Part shown: positions 50,014-62,110 of the stretch, piece by piece
Numbering within the stretch: the stretch's first letter is position 1
How the letters are laid out: every line of letters begins with the position of its first letter
Source of the DNA: Anaeramoeba flamelloides
Lineage: Eukaryota > Metamonada > Anaeramoebidae
DNA: 64,000 nucleotides
Direction: 5' to 3'
Assembly (NCBI GenBank): GCA_027625915.1
Contig: JANTQA010000029.1
Span: 7,564,001-7,628,000 of the forward strand
Notes under the pieces: generated by a model
What the model was told of the DNA's origin: nothing
Databases searched by the model: none
What the model saw: only the letters and a program-made list of their open reading frames with translations
Program-made: the position numbers and the translations under genes

Positions 50014-50955
50014 ATGGCAATAACAGTTAAACAAACTATTCTTTTTACTCTTCAAATCTCGATAGTATTTTTATCACTTTTTTATGCATTAAAATTCCAG
50101 TATGACGCGAAGGTCTCTCGAAATTATTTAGTTCTGTCTGGAGGATCAACAGTCGAGCACAACTCTTATTTAACCCAAATGGCAGTTGGGGATTTGTATC
50201 GGGCTGAGGGATATTATTTTGATGTCACAAAGCAACAATTAAATGTCTCGTACCTTAATGCATATGATTCAATGTTCTTTTATTCACACAATTATGACTA
50301 TAACAAAAAGCATGCGATGGAACTGTTAGAGGGATTCTTAAAACAGCCACCTCAGCCACACAGCCAAGGCGAAACATTCCGTGACGATGAAAATTGGAAG
50401 GGAGGCGGCCTTGTAATCGCTGCAGTTGACGCGCTCGTTGAGGGCTCACAGGGCTTCCTTGGTGAGTTGTTTGAAGATCCCAAAAGCACCTTCCTCCCTT
50501 GCACATCCGGTAAGCTAATTGAAAACAAGGAAATGAAATTAGGAAACATCTTCAAAAAGCACCCTCTTTTTGAGGGACTCAAGTCCTTTGATGGCGGGAA
50601 AAAAAGCTACCATTTGGACTTAAAAGCTAATCGAAACGCTAAGGTGCTTGCAGAATGGGAAGACAAAACGCCCTTCGCAATCGAAGGAATTTTCAACGGG
50701 AGAAAGATCATCGTGCTTAATATTTACCCTCTTTCCAGCAACGAGGATCAAGACTTTTGGAATGAAGATTCTGACGGTTTTCTTTTAATGGCCAATGCAC
50801 TCAAGTATGTTTCTCGTGAGAAAAAAAATGATAACCCTAAATCCTTTTTCGAGAAAATACTCAAGGACACCAACAAAATTCTTCAGCCTTATTACCAATT
50901 GGCAGATATTCTTTATGCACAATTGCAGGCTTATTTTTCAAACATCCATTTTTAG
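50014..50955 (+). CDS. membrane-anchored or secreted GATase/ThuA-like domain protein
   Basis: 313 residues from the first ATG of the frame. A hydrophobic segment at about 7-26 follows a short start, so it is a signal peptide or signal anchor. The body reads as a class I glutamine amidotransferase-like (ThuA-like) fold: an opening strand NYLVLSGGSTVE, then AYDSMFFYSHNYDY, a GGGLVIAA strand before DALVE, FKKHPLFEGLKSFDGG, the WEDKTPFAIEG strand pair and DGFLLMANALKYV near the end. This arrangement recurs in secreted or lumenal proteins of several protists (memory, not searched). No nucleophile-elbow Cys typical of active amidotransferases is evident, so a binding rather than catalytic role is possible. 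GC content is higher than in the flanks, supporting a real gene. Function unknown. Confidence 0.82.
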   Translation: MAITVKQTILFTLQISIVFLSLFYALKFQYDAKVSRNYLVLSGGSTVEHNSYLTQMAVGDLYRAEGYYFDVTKQQLNVSYLNAYDSMFFYSHNYDYNKKHAMELLEGFLKQPPQPHSQGETFRDDENWKGGGLVIAAVDALVEGSQGFLGELFEDPKSTFLPCTSGKLIENKEMKLGNIFKKHPLFEGLKSFDGGKKSYHLDLKANRNAKVLAEWEDKTPFAIEGIFNGRKIIVLNIYPLSSNEDQDFWNEDSDGFLLMANALKYVSREKKNDNPKSFFEKILKDTNKILQPYYQLADILYAQLQAYFSNIHF

Positions 50956-51023
50956 TTGATTCTTTTTTTTAGAACAAATTTGTTTTGATCTTTTGATGAG
51001 AACAGTTTTTCCTTTTCTTTGTT

Positions 51024-51072
<49 letters not shown>

Positions 51073-51589
51073 CTTCTTTCGAATTTTTATTTATTGATTG
51101 TTTTTTTCTTATTATTTCAAGTTTTTTTTTTATTTTTGAACTTAACCACAACTCAAAACACACCAACAAAAAGAACAAATCTAAAATAATAGAAAATGCC
51201 TTTTGCAGAATTATAGTTCAATTCACAAAAATGTGAGACGGATCTAAAAACTTTTTTTTTTTTTTTTACATTTTTTTCGTTTTGATATTTTTCTTTTTTG
51301 ATAAATAAAACCTCTTTGAATTTTAAAAAGTAATTTACACCAAAAACATATTATTTCTTCCATTCCTAGAATAATAATAGACTCACAATTTCAAATATTG
51401 AACAATTTTAAGGGATTTTTTTGATCTACTGATTTTAAATAAAATCTGAAAAAAAACATAATTTAGATTTCAATAACAGTTTCAAATTTAATCTTACAGT
51501 TTGGTTTTAAGAGACAAGAAAAAAAATTAATAAAGACAAAGAAAGGATAATTTCTTGATTGACACGATCTAAATGTTGTTTATTTTTTA

Positions 51590-51768
51590 AGGGAATAGTC
51601 TCGATTATTATTTTTTTTTGACCAATTTCAAAATAAGGATCCCTTATCTAGAAATATGTTTATTATTGAAAATAAACAGTTTTTCAAATCAAAGTAATTG
51701 GCAAAGAATTTTCTCAATCTCTATTTAATTTAGGTAAAAAAATTTAATAGAGATTAGTCCCTTAATCA
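51590..51768. mobile_element. small element with TTAAGGGA inverted ends
   Basis: The left end reads TTAAGGGAATAGTCTCGATT; the reverse complement of the right end reads TTAAGGGACTAATCTCTATT. The interior includes TTTCAAAATAAGGATCCCTT and TTTCAAATCAAAGT, which also occur in the larger relative at 57127-58068. Confidence 0.65.
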
Positions 51769-52769
51769 AATTATTGTTTTTCGATTTGTTAATATTTTTT
51801 TTGTTGTTACCCTATAAAAATCAAATGACTTAATTTTTTAAATTTTTTTTTAATAAATTGTCTATTTTTTGAAAAACGATGATATTTTTAAGGTATGCAC
51901 ATCAAGAGGGAGAAACTAATTGCCAAACAATCTTGGGCCTTTAAATTGCGGAAAATACGATTAAAAAAAAGATTCAAAATGTTTGTATTTGATTTAGTTT
52001 TATTGATTTTTGGAGAATTATTTACAATTTTACAATTACTGATTCTTAAATAATTTGCTTCTTTTATTAAATTGAATTTCTTGTGTTTAAAACAAGAATT
52101 TTTAATGTCAAGTCTCATTTTCATGTTTGACGACCTAATTAGTAACAACTTGTTTTGGAAAAATAAAAAATTTTTTAAAAAAACTCAAAAAATTAATGTT
52201 TTGAGTCAAATAAAATTGAGTAATTTGATAGATTAAGGGATTAGCCCATTTCAAGGAGAAGTAGAAGATGAAAGTGTGCTGTTATTGGATGTAATTCACA
52301 TTAGTAGTAAATGGTTCAAATATCTCAAAAAACAACTAGTCAAGTAGTAATATTTGTTTGTCTGATCAATTAAATATGATCTATATATTAGTAAAAAACC
52401 CAAGAATTTCAGAGAAAAATCTGAATTTTACCCCAGTTTAAAAGGTTTAATTATAATATTAAAACTCTAAAGTTCCGAAATATCTTTCTGAAATTTGTGG
52501 CAAAAAGTAGATTAGTTACTAAACAATTTGATTTTTTTCAAAAATTAAATAATTAACGAATAAAGGTTTTTGTCAAATTATTTCTCAAATCATGGGAATA
52601 TATTGATGCTATAATTAGACTTATCAAAAGCAAACAAAAACGAATCAGTCTTTGTACTTTTATGTTGATGATTATTGAACTAAGTATTGAAATTAAAAAA
52701 TTATAAAAATAGTTACTTTTGGAAGTTCTAAATCTAAATTATTAAATACCGGAATACTGTATTTTGGGT

Positions 52770-52985
52770 TTCTATTTTTAGATTTGGGAAAGGAATTAAA
52801 AAAATTTTTCAAAATGAAACATTTTTAATTGTGATCATTAGTAAAAAAAATATAATAATTTATTTTACAATAATATTGATAATAGACTTTTAAAAGCTAT
52901 TTAACTATGTAAGACTAATATAATTTACATCCAATTACAATGCGCTTTGATTATTAACAAATCTAAGGGGATGTTAATGCTACAA
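52770..52985 (+). repeat. dispersed repeat, partner at 44690-44900
   Basis: Same block order as the partner copy; diverged by substitutions and small indels. Intergenic. Confidence 0.6.
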
Positions 52986-55179
52986 GATTTAAAAATATGA
53001 AAATTTATTTTAATTTCTTTTCATTTTAATTAAATACTAGTTATTAAAATACTTAATTATTGAGAAAGTGGAAACTGTTTTTTTTTTTTTTTTTGCAAAT
53101 TTTTGTTTTTATTTATGGAATAAATAAGCATCTTGTATCCAAATAAAAAATATTTATTTATAAACTCTTCACAGTAATCATATGTATAATATTTCGTCTT
53201 TTCTAATTAAAAAAAAATGTAACTAATTATTGTGATTTATACTTTGTTTCATTCTTGAAATTTTTACAATCTAATTTAAAATATTAAATTGGGGAATGAT
53301 CGGTTATTTTAACAAGAGAATTAAACCTTCAACGATTATTTTTAATAAAAAAATTTTTTAATTTAAATTTCACAAAAGGAATCTAATAGAAAAATATTAT
53401 GAAATATATCTAAATTGAATCACAAGTAATCCAATATTAATAAAAATTTTTTATTCAAATTTTGAAAATTAGGTATTTTGTATAATTTCGTGAGTTATTT
53501 TTTAAAAAATTATTTATATAGCTACCAAAAACAATTCACACAATAACCTTAAGGTAAATTTGATTAAGTTATACTGATTTTAATTGTGCTGAGGAAAATT
53601 TTAAAAAAATTGTGAGTTTTGGGGTTAAGAAAAAACTTTTTTTATTATTTTTTATTTTGTGAAAGGAGTAATTAAAGAAAATTTATCAAATAAAAAAAAA
53701 AGAAAAGATGGAAATTAATTAAAAATAGATAAAAAATAATACTATCATTTTCATAACCAAATCGAAACTATCCACGTCCTAAATACACATGAGGAGCAAA
53801 TACTTGATAGAAATGTTATAGGTTACAAATTGAAATTCCACAATCTATGATTATAAAACTTTTTTTATATAGTAAAACATAAATTGAATCACAAAAAAAA
53901 AAAACAAATTTCTTAATCAATTTTGTATTTGGGTTTATGATATAGAACACTAGATGATAAATTCAGTTAATGTTCCAAGTGGTATTCAGGTTAAAAAAAG
54001 ATGAGAAGCTTTATTTAAAAATTCTCAGCTATTCAAATATAAACTATTGGAAGAAAATATGAATCTACTAAAATCCTTTTTTAATCTAGTATTAAATTTA
54101 TTAGACAATCAGGCTCATTATATCAAGGGAAATACCTAGGAAAAAAATTATTTTTGTTTTTTTTATTTTAAAATTCAACATGAAAAATCTCTTCATAAAT
54201 TTATTTGAATTTGGATTTTTAAATTTGATATAACTTTAAGGTCTAGTAAAATTATTGTTTTAAACAAGTTTTTTTGAAGTTAAAGCAAAGTTAAAAAATA
54301 ATTTTCAAAAATTTATTTTTTTATCATTCTTAAACCAAATTTCATTACATTGGCAAACCAAACTAAAAAACAAAAAAAAAAACCCAAAGATATCTATTGA
54401 TCATTTATTCTAAAAATTAAAATTAAAATTCAGAATTTTTACCTTACCTTTTCAAAATATTAAACCCGAATCTCAAAATTTGATAACTAATTTGATTTTT
54501 TATTTCATAAAAGAAAATTCATTCTCTTTAATTTTTTATTAATTCTAAATTAAATTTAGAATTAGTATGAAAAATTACAAACTTTGAAATTTTTATAAAC
54601 TGGGAGATTGTAAGTTCCGAAATTAAATAAATTTTCAATTAAGGGTTTACAAAAGGAGTAAAACATCAAGTTTTCTTGAATTCATAAAATCAAATTTTTA
54701 ACCAAAAATTTCTTTTCATTACTAAAAAAAAATTTAATGACAATTATTTTAGTTCAAAATTTTTCGATCACAACCAAAAGTTGTATTAATAATCTTACTA
54801 AAATATTTAACCAACTATATATCAAATAAAGTAGGTTTCTTTATTATAGTTTTAAATTAGAACTTTATAGATGGGTGGTATTGATTTTTAAGAATGAGAA
54901 TTTGTTTTCCAAATTTTTCCACTTTTTTTTTTATTTTATTTTGTTTTTTTTGTTTTTCTATTTATTTTTTTTTTTTTTTTGAACTTTCCCAAATCTTGTT
55001 TCAGCAAAATACATATACAAGATATCGACTTGAGTGTATTAAACCAATATAATTACAAACTCGTCTAATTGTACCAAAAGTTATATTCAGTTGGATACAG
55101 TTAACTTTGGCTTCGTCTTGGTTTACTTTATTTAAGTTGTTTCACTTGAGTCCGGTTTATTTGAGAGCGACAAACTCAC

Positions 55180-55330
55180 AAGGAAACTTTTTTTCAGCCA
55201 AAGGGGGGCTATTTTATTGAAGGAATAGAACACATTCTATGAATTTAATACATTATTCTTCTCAAATTAAAATTTCAATTTTAGATCAAAATTATTTTTT
55301 CTCATTTTGAAAATTTTTTTGTTGAATAAA

Positions 55331-55362
<32 letters not shown>

Positions 55363-55730
55363 TTTCTTTTTTATGTTTTTTTTCTTTTTTTTTTAAAAAA
55401 AAGTGTGAAACTCCAAATTAACATTAAAAAAAATTTTGCTTTGTATTTTTTTTCAAAATTTACATTTACAAGTAAAAGATTTTATTGTCAACATTTTTAA
55501 TTTTCAAAAGAAATTGAGAATTTTTCAGGGGACGTTCCAATGAAAGGGTCCCAAAAAAATTTTGCACATTTTTTTTTTGAAAATAAGGTTTGTTCAGGCT
55601 TTTTTATTATGAATATCGACTCTTATACAAAGTGTATTATTTCGATTATTTCTAAACAATCTGAGTTTGATTGATTCTTAAAAATAAAGTGAATTTTTCA
55701 TTTTTGACTATGCCACTTTGAGTGAAATGG
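55180..55730 (+). repeat. dispersed repeat, partner of 23960-24560
   Basis: Starts AAACTTTTTTTCAGCCAAA followed by GGGG and continues in parallel with the copy at 24 kb up to GTGAAATGG. Frames open in one copy are interrupted in this one, so the repeat is probably non-coding or long decayed. Confidence 0.6.
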
Positions 55731-56508
55731 GGTATATATTAATTTAAGAAAAAATTACCAACAATTCTACAAATTCTTAAAAAGATTTTTTATTGGCTTT
55801 ACAAGTGGAAAAAAAACAAATTTTTTAAAAAAATTTAAAATATTAAGATAACAATTTATCTAAAATGTATCTGGGAAAATTAATAAAATTCAATCAACAA
55901 ACAAAAAATAAAATTAAAGGGGATTCAAAAGGTTTGAAAACTCAAAAAAAAAAAAAAATAAACAAAATGGGGATGAAATCCCAAAGAACTTTGGAAAGGA
56001 ATTTAGAAAAAGTAAATACTATATAAAACAAAATGAAATTTCTAACAATTAATATCAAGGTTTTAGTTTGGTATATTAATAAATCAAATTTAATAATAAT
56101 TTTATGTTATTTGTTTAGGAATTATTTAACAAACATACAAGAGAAATTTTTTATAAAATTGAATATGATCAAATATATTTTGTAACTCGAAAAAAATAAA
56201 AATTATTTTAAAAAAAATCTTCAAATTATATTCTTTTTTTATTGATTGATTTTCTTTTTAAGAAAAGTAAAATCTTCAAATGATTTTCTTTATTTCTATT
56301 TTATCTTCAAAAACAAAAAAAAAACAAAATATTAAGTGGATGAATTGAAAAAATGAAGTAAAATTGAAAATTTAACAAAATAAATCTGAATTTTTGAAGA
56401 TTAAGTTACTTGTATTTATAATAAAATTGGAAGTAGAGACTGGTGAGGATAGATTAATAGATAGAAAAATAAAAAGATACTTTAAGAGAATTATGATCAA
56501 TTAAGGAT

Positions 56509-59500
56509 TTATTTTTCCCAGTTTAATCCTGAAGGCCCTTTTTGTATCATGGGCTCACTTTCACCGCTATTAATTTTTTTATTCTTCCTTGCTATAACAA
56601 CGATTAATACAATAAGTATTATTGCGGCAACTGGTATTGCAATTGAAAGTATTAGCGTCTGTGTATTAATACCTTTTTTCTTTGTGCTTGGGGTCGGAGA
56701 AGGGGTAGAATAAGGGGTAGGAGTGGGTTTACAAGATGATCCATCACCACCACAAACACCACATACATCGATCGGACATTGACAAAATTCTTTTACTATA
56801 TTGAGTAAGGCAATATTCATTTCATCGTGATATTCGTATTTCATTGGGTTGTATTTTCCAAAACTAACTGGTCCTGAGAAGCCTTTTGGAATCATTATTG
56901 ATGGTATAGCATTTAATATTCCTGATCCATTGATCAATTGGTTAGTTCTATTATCCCAGACACCATTTAAAAATAAATTACCTCTTACTAAAAATTCATC
57001 CCAAGTACTAAAAAAAAAATTTATAGAATAATACAAAAATAAGGATAAAATTTGTTTAAATTTAGAATATAATTTCAAATGACGAAATAAAAAAAAAAAA
57101 AAAATTTAGTTTTTATTCAAAGTGTTTAAGGGACTAGTCTATATTAAATATTTTTAGGTAAATTTAATAGAGATTTAGAATTTTTTTTGCCAATTAATTA
57201 GATTTCAAATCAAAGTGAAAAACTTCTTAGTATATTAATGAAATCTTGCTAAATGACATTCATTAAATTTAGTTATTGTTTTTATAGAAATAAAAAATTT
57301 TTGCATTTTTTCACTTTTTTGAAAGTTGCTTTTTTTCAACTTTTCGCAAAAATACAAAAAATAAAAAAAAATATGAGCAAGAAAGCAAAACCTTGTTATG
57401 TTTGTGGAAGACGTACAAAAAAATAGTTTGAAAAATAAACCTGAAAGGGTTTTTTTGGATTTGCATGAAAAAATAGTTTGATTCGAAAAAAATATACAAT
57501 ATATGCTTTACTCTTAATAAAAGATTTTTTTTTATATTGTACCATTCTTTTTTTTTCATGAATCTACTTTTTCAGTTTACACTCTTTTGTTTTTTGTTGA
57601 ATTTGAAGTTTTTTTTAAGTGTTCCCAAATTACCATCCCAAAAGTTTTTGTCAGAGTCAAAAAAAATCAAAGAAAAGAATAAGAACTATTTTTTAAAAAA
57701 ATAATTATTGATAAAACAAATTGAGTTCTTTATAGATTCAAGTTGGATGAACAGAAGTGAAGGAGAAAATATTCACTAGTTTTAAATTATTTTTTCGTTT
57801 TTAAAAATGAGAATAAATATTATTTTTGAGAAAATAATAAAATCCAAAATTAATCAAAAAATTCTCATCCGTTTAAGATCTTTTTTCAAAAAAAAATTTT
57901 TAAAAGTCACTTTTTTTTGCAGAATTGTAAAATTTTAAAAAAACAAGAACTAAAAGTTCTAACATTGAAAAAACATGTCTATTTTCAATTTTAAACATAT
58001 TTCAAGATAAGGATTCCTTATTTAGTTATTGGACAAAAAAAAAATTAATATAGACTAGTACCTTAATAAAAAAATCTAATTTTTTTTATTTGTATGATTT
58101 TTAAACATTTAAAAAAAAAAATTTACATTTTTTCTCTGATTATACTCTTTTTAGTTATTAAATGGAATGAATTAATTTTTTTCACTTAATTTTTTACTGT
58201 TATGCTAAAATAATATAATGATTCATCAATTTCATAATGTTTCCGAAATAATGAGTTTTGTGGATGTTAACTTGGTATTTCATTATTCAAATACTTTTAA
58301 GATGAAATTAAATAATTATAAAAGATATCAATCCCATATATTTGTCAAAAATGAAAATAATTTTTATACTTTCATTTTCAAATGATAAATGAAAAAAAAT
58401 TATTTCAATTTCAAAAAATCATGGTTCACAATGAGTTGAAATAATAAAAAGACATTCACAGGCCAATTAAAAAGGAAAATGGTCTCATTAATGTATGCTT
58501 CCCTTCTTGAATTTTGATATAAAAGTAATTTTTCTAAAAATTATAATTTAACAGTATTCTAAACTCTGTTTCAGTCAAAGGGGCCCAACGTTTTTTTCAA
58601 ATATCAATTATTTTATTTAATTGACCTTTGAAGAACAAATAAGAAATAACCAGAATGATACACATCAAAGAATTGTTGATATATGTCTGAAAGAAAACTG
58701 GTTAATCAATAAATTTTCTTAAAAATTGAAAAACTCAAATTCTTAGTTCCCCATTGAGAAAAACAACAAGGTTTGTTTTGATCTTTTACTGGTATTTGAA
58801 TAATAAATAGGAAACATTTTTCACTTCATTTTCCACACTTTTCTTTTAGAAATCAAGTCCCCAAATGAAGTGTGTTGGTATTTGTGGTCTCTATTTGAAA
58901 AAGGAAATGAAAATGAAGTGAAAATTTTTCACATTTATTAATCAAATATCAAGATCAAAGATCGAATAGAATTCCAATAGAAATCAATATGATTACTCAA
59001 CAATCTTTAGATGGTTTCAATAACCTTAGAATAACACATTTTTATCAAGTGACTATTGATCTTGCAATAAAAAAAATTTTTGCAACTGAATGAAGTTTTA
59101 AAAATAAAAATCGAAAAAAAAAAACAAAAATGTGCAAATATGTGAAAAAATGATTTCAATTTTGAAAATTTCCAAAATAAAATTTTTCTTCTAATATATA
59201 TGCAAACCCTTTAAACACATGCATTATACCCGTTACAACTGGACCCCTTTGACTGAAAAATAGTTTATATCAACATAAGTTATTTCCAAAAAAGTGTGGC
59301 GAATTTATTGTAAAATATATTTATTAAAATACAGTCTAATAAACCTATTTAAATATACAAAATTATCATCAACTATCATAAACCGTTTCATAGTAATAAT
59401 TTATTCTGAATAAAGAATTCAATTTGTTTGTTTGTATGAAATTACATAAATAAAAGATATGAAAGTTTCTGATCTCAATTTTATATGATATTTTTTCTGT

Positions 59501-62074
59501 GTGAAAAATGGTGTTTATTTTTTCCTTTTTTCTGATCATAAAAATTGTTTTCCTAAAGAGGTTTAACCTCAACAAAATTTCCCAGAATTGAATGAAAAGC
59601 TTATAGGAGTATTTTATTATTTAAAAAATCGTTTGGATCCTTGCCATATTAATCATTTGTTATTGATTTTATTGTGCATTGTGTTTTCCAAAAAAAGTGC
59701 AATTGTTTTTTTTTTTCCCTTTTTGGAAATATTTTGATGAACATATTTTGAAATAAGGACAATAATAGTACTTGATCCAATCAGTATTAATATTTCTTTT
59801 TAATTTTATATTACCCATTTACGAATAGAAATACTTTCAACAAAGAGGATTTTTTTTGAAATGTAAAAAAAAAAAAAACCAATTTTGTTTTTTTGGAAAT
59901 ACCGGATATTTTCCCATAATATGTATTAAAAATAAGTTTGAAAAGTAATTTATAATTTTTTTCTATGTATATACTTGATAAAAATTAAAATAAATAAAAG
60001 AATAAATAATGAATAATATAATTACTCTAAATTTTTTGATTTAGATCCAATCCAAAAATCGCCCTCATAAGTTATGTTTGAACCATTGACAATCTGAAAG
60101 ATATTAGTTATTGTTGCATTGATACACCAATGATAATCTCTTGAGCTAAGTTCTTCTCCAAATGTGTCTTTATTATTTAGAATGTTTGATTTGTAAATAT
60201 TTATAATAAAAAATATGAAATTAATTATTTTGATTAAAAATATATTGTTAATAAATTGAATCAATAAACACATTTTAAAACAATTTACTCTGTAAATCAT
60301 ATTGTTAACCGAATAACTATTTTGGAATAATAAGGTATATACACTATATATTAATTTTGAATATATATATATATATCTAAAGAGGGAGAGGGGAAGATTT
60401 ATTCTATATTTTTATAATTTTTAATAAAAGTTAATTTTGATTATTAAGCCAAAATTAATTTTTTTATAATAATAAAGCTAATGTACAATAAAAGTCATTC
60501 CAAAAAAGTTGAATCCTAAAAGTTTTAAAAATTATCTCGAAAAAAGTTTAAAAGAAGAAATAGAACAATAAATTGAATATTTTTTAAAATTTTCTATTTA
60601 GACTTTTTTTAAAATGACTTTCTTGTTATCTAAAAAAATTCTGTATAAAAAGGTTTTAATAAAGTCATGAAGTAAGTTCGATTGAAGTTTACCAATTGTA
60701 TTAAAGATACGTTTAAAAAAATTTTTTGGTGATACTTTTTTAAAAAAGCTGTATTTATTTCAAAAACTTTTTTACAAAAATTTTACAAATTAGGGAAAAT
60801 TAAAATAACAATATTTTAAATTCAATTTGAAATAAATTTGAAAAATTATCTCAAATTTTTGATTTTAAAAATTAAATTTCTTAAAATATAAGAGTGTCTT
60901 TGTTGTAGTTATTGAAAATTATAATATTATCAATAAAATATGATTTTTTTAAAAATCATAATTACCTCACTCTTATATCAAATAATCAATAAGCCATGAT
61001 AAGATACAAAATCACGAAAAATGAAAGAAAAATATTTGTTCTGGAACGTTTTGATTCTTTTCAATTTTAATTAAGAGATATTGTTTGTTTATTCATTTTT
61101 ATTTATTTGTTTGTTTGTTACAAACATTAAAATTCCATATTAATGAAAAGTATACTTATTGATTTGTTGAGAAAAAGAGGCTGGGAGATAAAATAGAATG
61201 AATTATTTTAAAAATAGGTATTGCCTTTCACGAGTTAAATAATGATGTTGAAAGTGGTGGAATTTCCATACTATAATAATGATCGATGAAAAAACCTTTC
61301 ATCTCTAATTGAGATTTCTATCCATATTTAAGAAGGGGAAAGAAGTTGTATTAGTAAAAGAAAATATAGTATTCAAGCAATCTTTTAAATTGGTGATTGT
61401 CTGATTAAGATCATATAAAAGATTTAAATTTTAAGTCACTCCATTAACTTTGAATTTACTCAAGAAAATTATTTATCCAATACAAGCAAATATAGAATGT
61501 ATGAAAAATTGGTAGAATATGAGTCATTTTTATTCATAGTAATATAAACTAAATCCCAAAAATTTGGACACAGTTTAAACAGTTGAAAGAATAACAATAA
61601 TACCACACTTTACATTCAATTTGGAAATAATTTTGATTTTACAAACAATTTCATTTTTTGTCTTTTTTGTTTTATTTTCATTTCCTTTTTATCCAGTTAC
61701 GTCATCTGTTTGGTTAGATCTGTAATTTTTTTTTGATGGTTGATAGAAGGTATATTTTGAGTTTTTTAAATAGAAAAAATCCATATACAATTGGTCGATG
61801 GTATCTTATCATTTGATCGATTAACAATTGTTTGTGAAATTTCAACAAATTTACCAATATATTTTTTGCTCGGTTCCTTTCATTATTTTGGACACGCCAA
61901 TTTTTTTTTTTAGTTTTATTTTTTTTTCTTTTATTTGAATGAAAATGATTACTTATTAAAACACTAAGACCTAGGTAACTTGAATGTGGTTTTATATTAA
62001 GTTGTAAAAATATAATAAATTGGGTTTTTTTTTGGTCTATTTTTGATTTTGGGTGTGTCCAAATTTTTGGAATA

Positions 62075-62110
<36 letters not shown>

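Larger units (their letters stand above)
50956..56508. other. 5.5 kb repeat-rich intergenic region
   Basis: Lies between two genes that converge on it. No gene recognised. It contains very long T runs (51020-51070, 55335-55365), a small TTAAGGGA-ended element (51590-51768), a dispersed repeat (52770-52985) and the partner of the 24 kb repeat (55180-55730). An 86-codon minus frame at 51888-52148 has no recognisable domain. Confidence 0.5.
57008..60025 (-). other. 3.0 kb last intron of the surface-protein gene
   Basis: The donor GTAATT and acceptor TTTAG are read on the minus strand. Inside are a TTAA-ended element (57127-58068), a repeat related to 20400-20580, a CAGTCAAAGGGG-ended element (58550-59280) and a repeat copy inverted relative to 63430-63960 (59340-59890). 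No coding exon was recognised. Confidence 0.75.

Noticed and set aside
50255-50582. Minus-strand frames opposite the GATase-like gene
   Set aside because: Shadow frames; the + strand frame has a signal sequence and collinear family motifs.
51888-52148. 86-codon minus-strand frame
   Set aside because: Asn/Lys/Ile-rich as expected by chance in this DNA; no domain.
59369-59575. 68-codon minus-strand frame
   Set aside because: Falls in the more decayed copy of the 59/63 kb repeat and does not correspond to the frame of the other copy.
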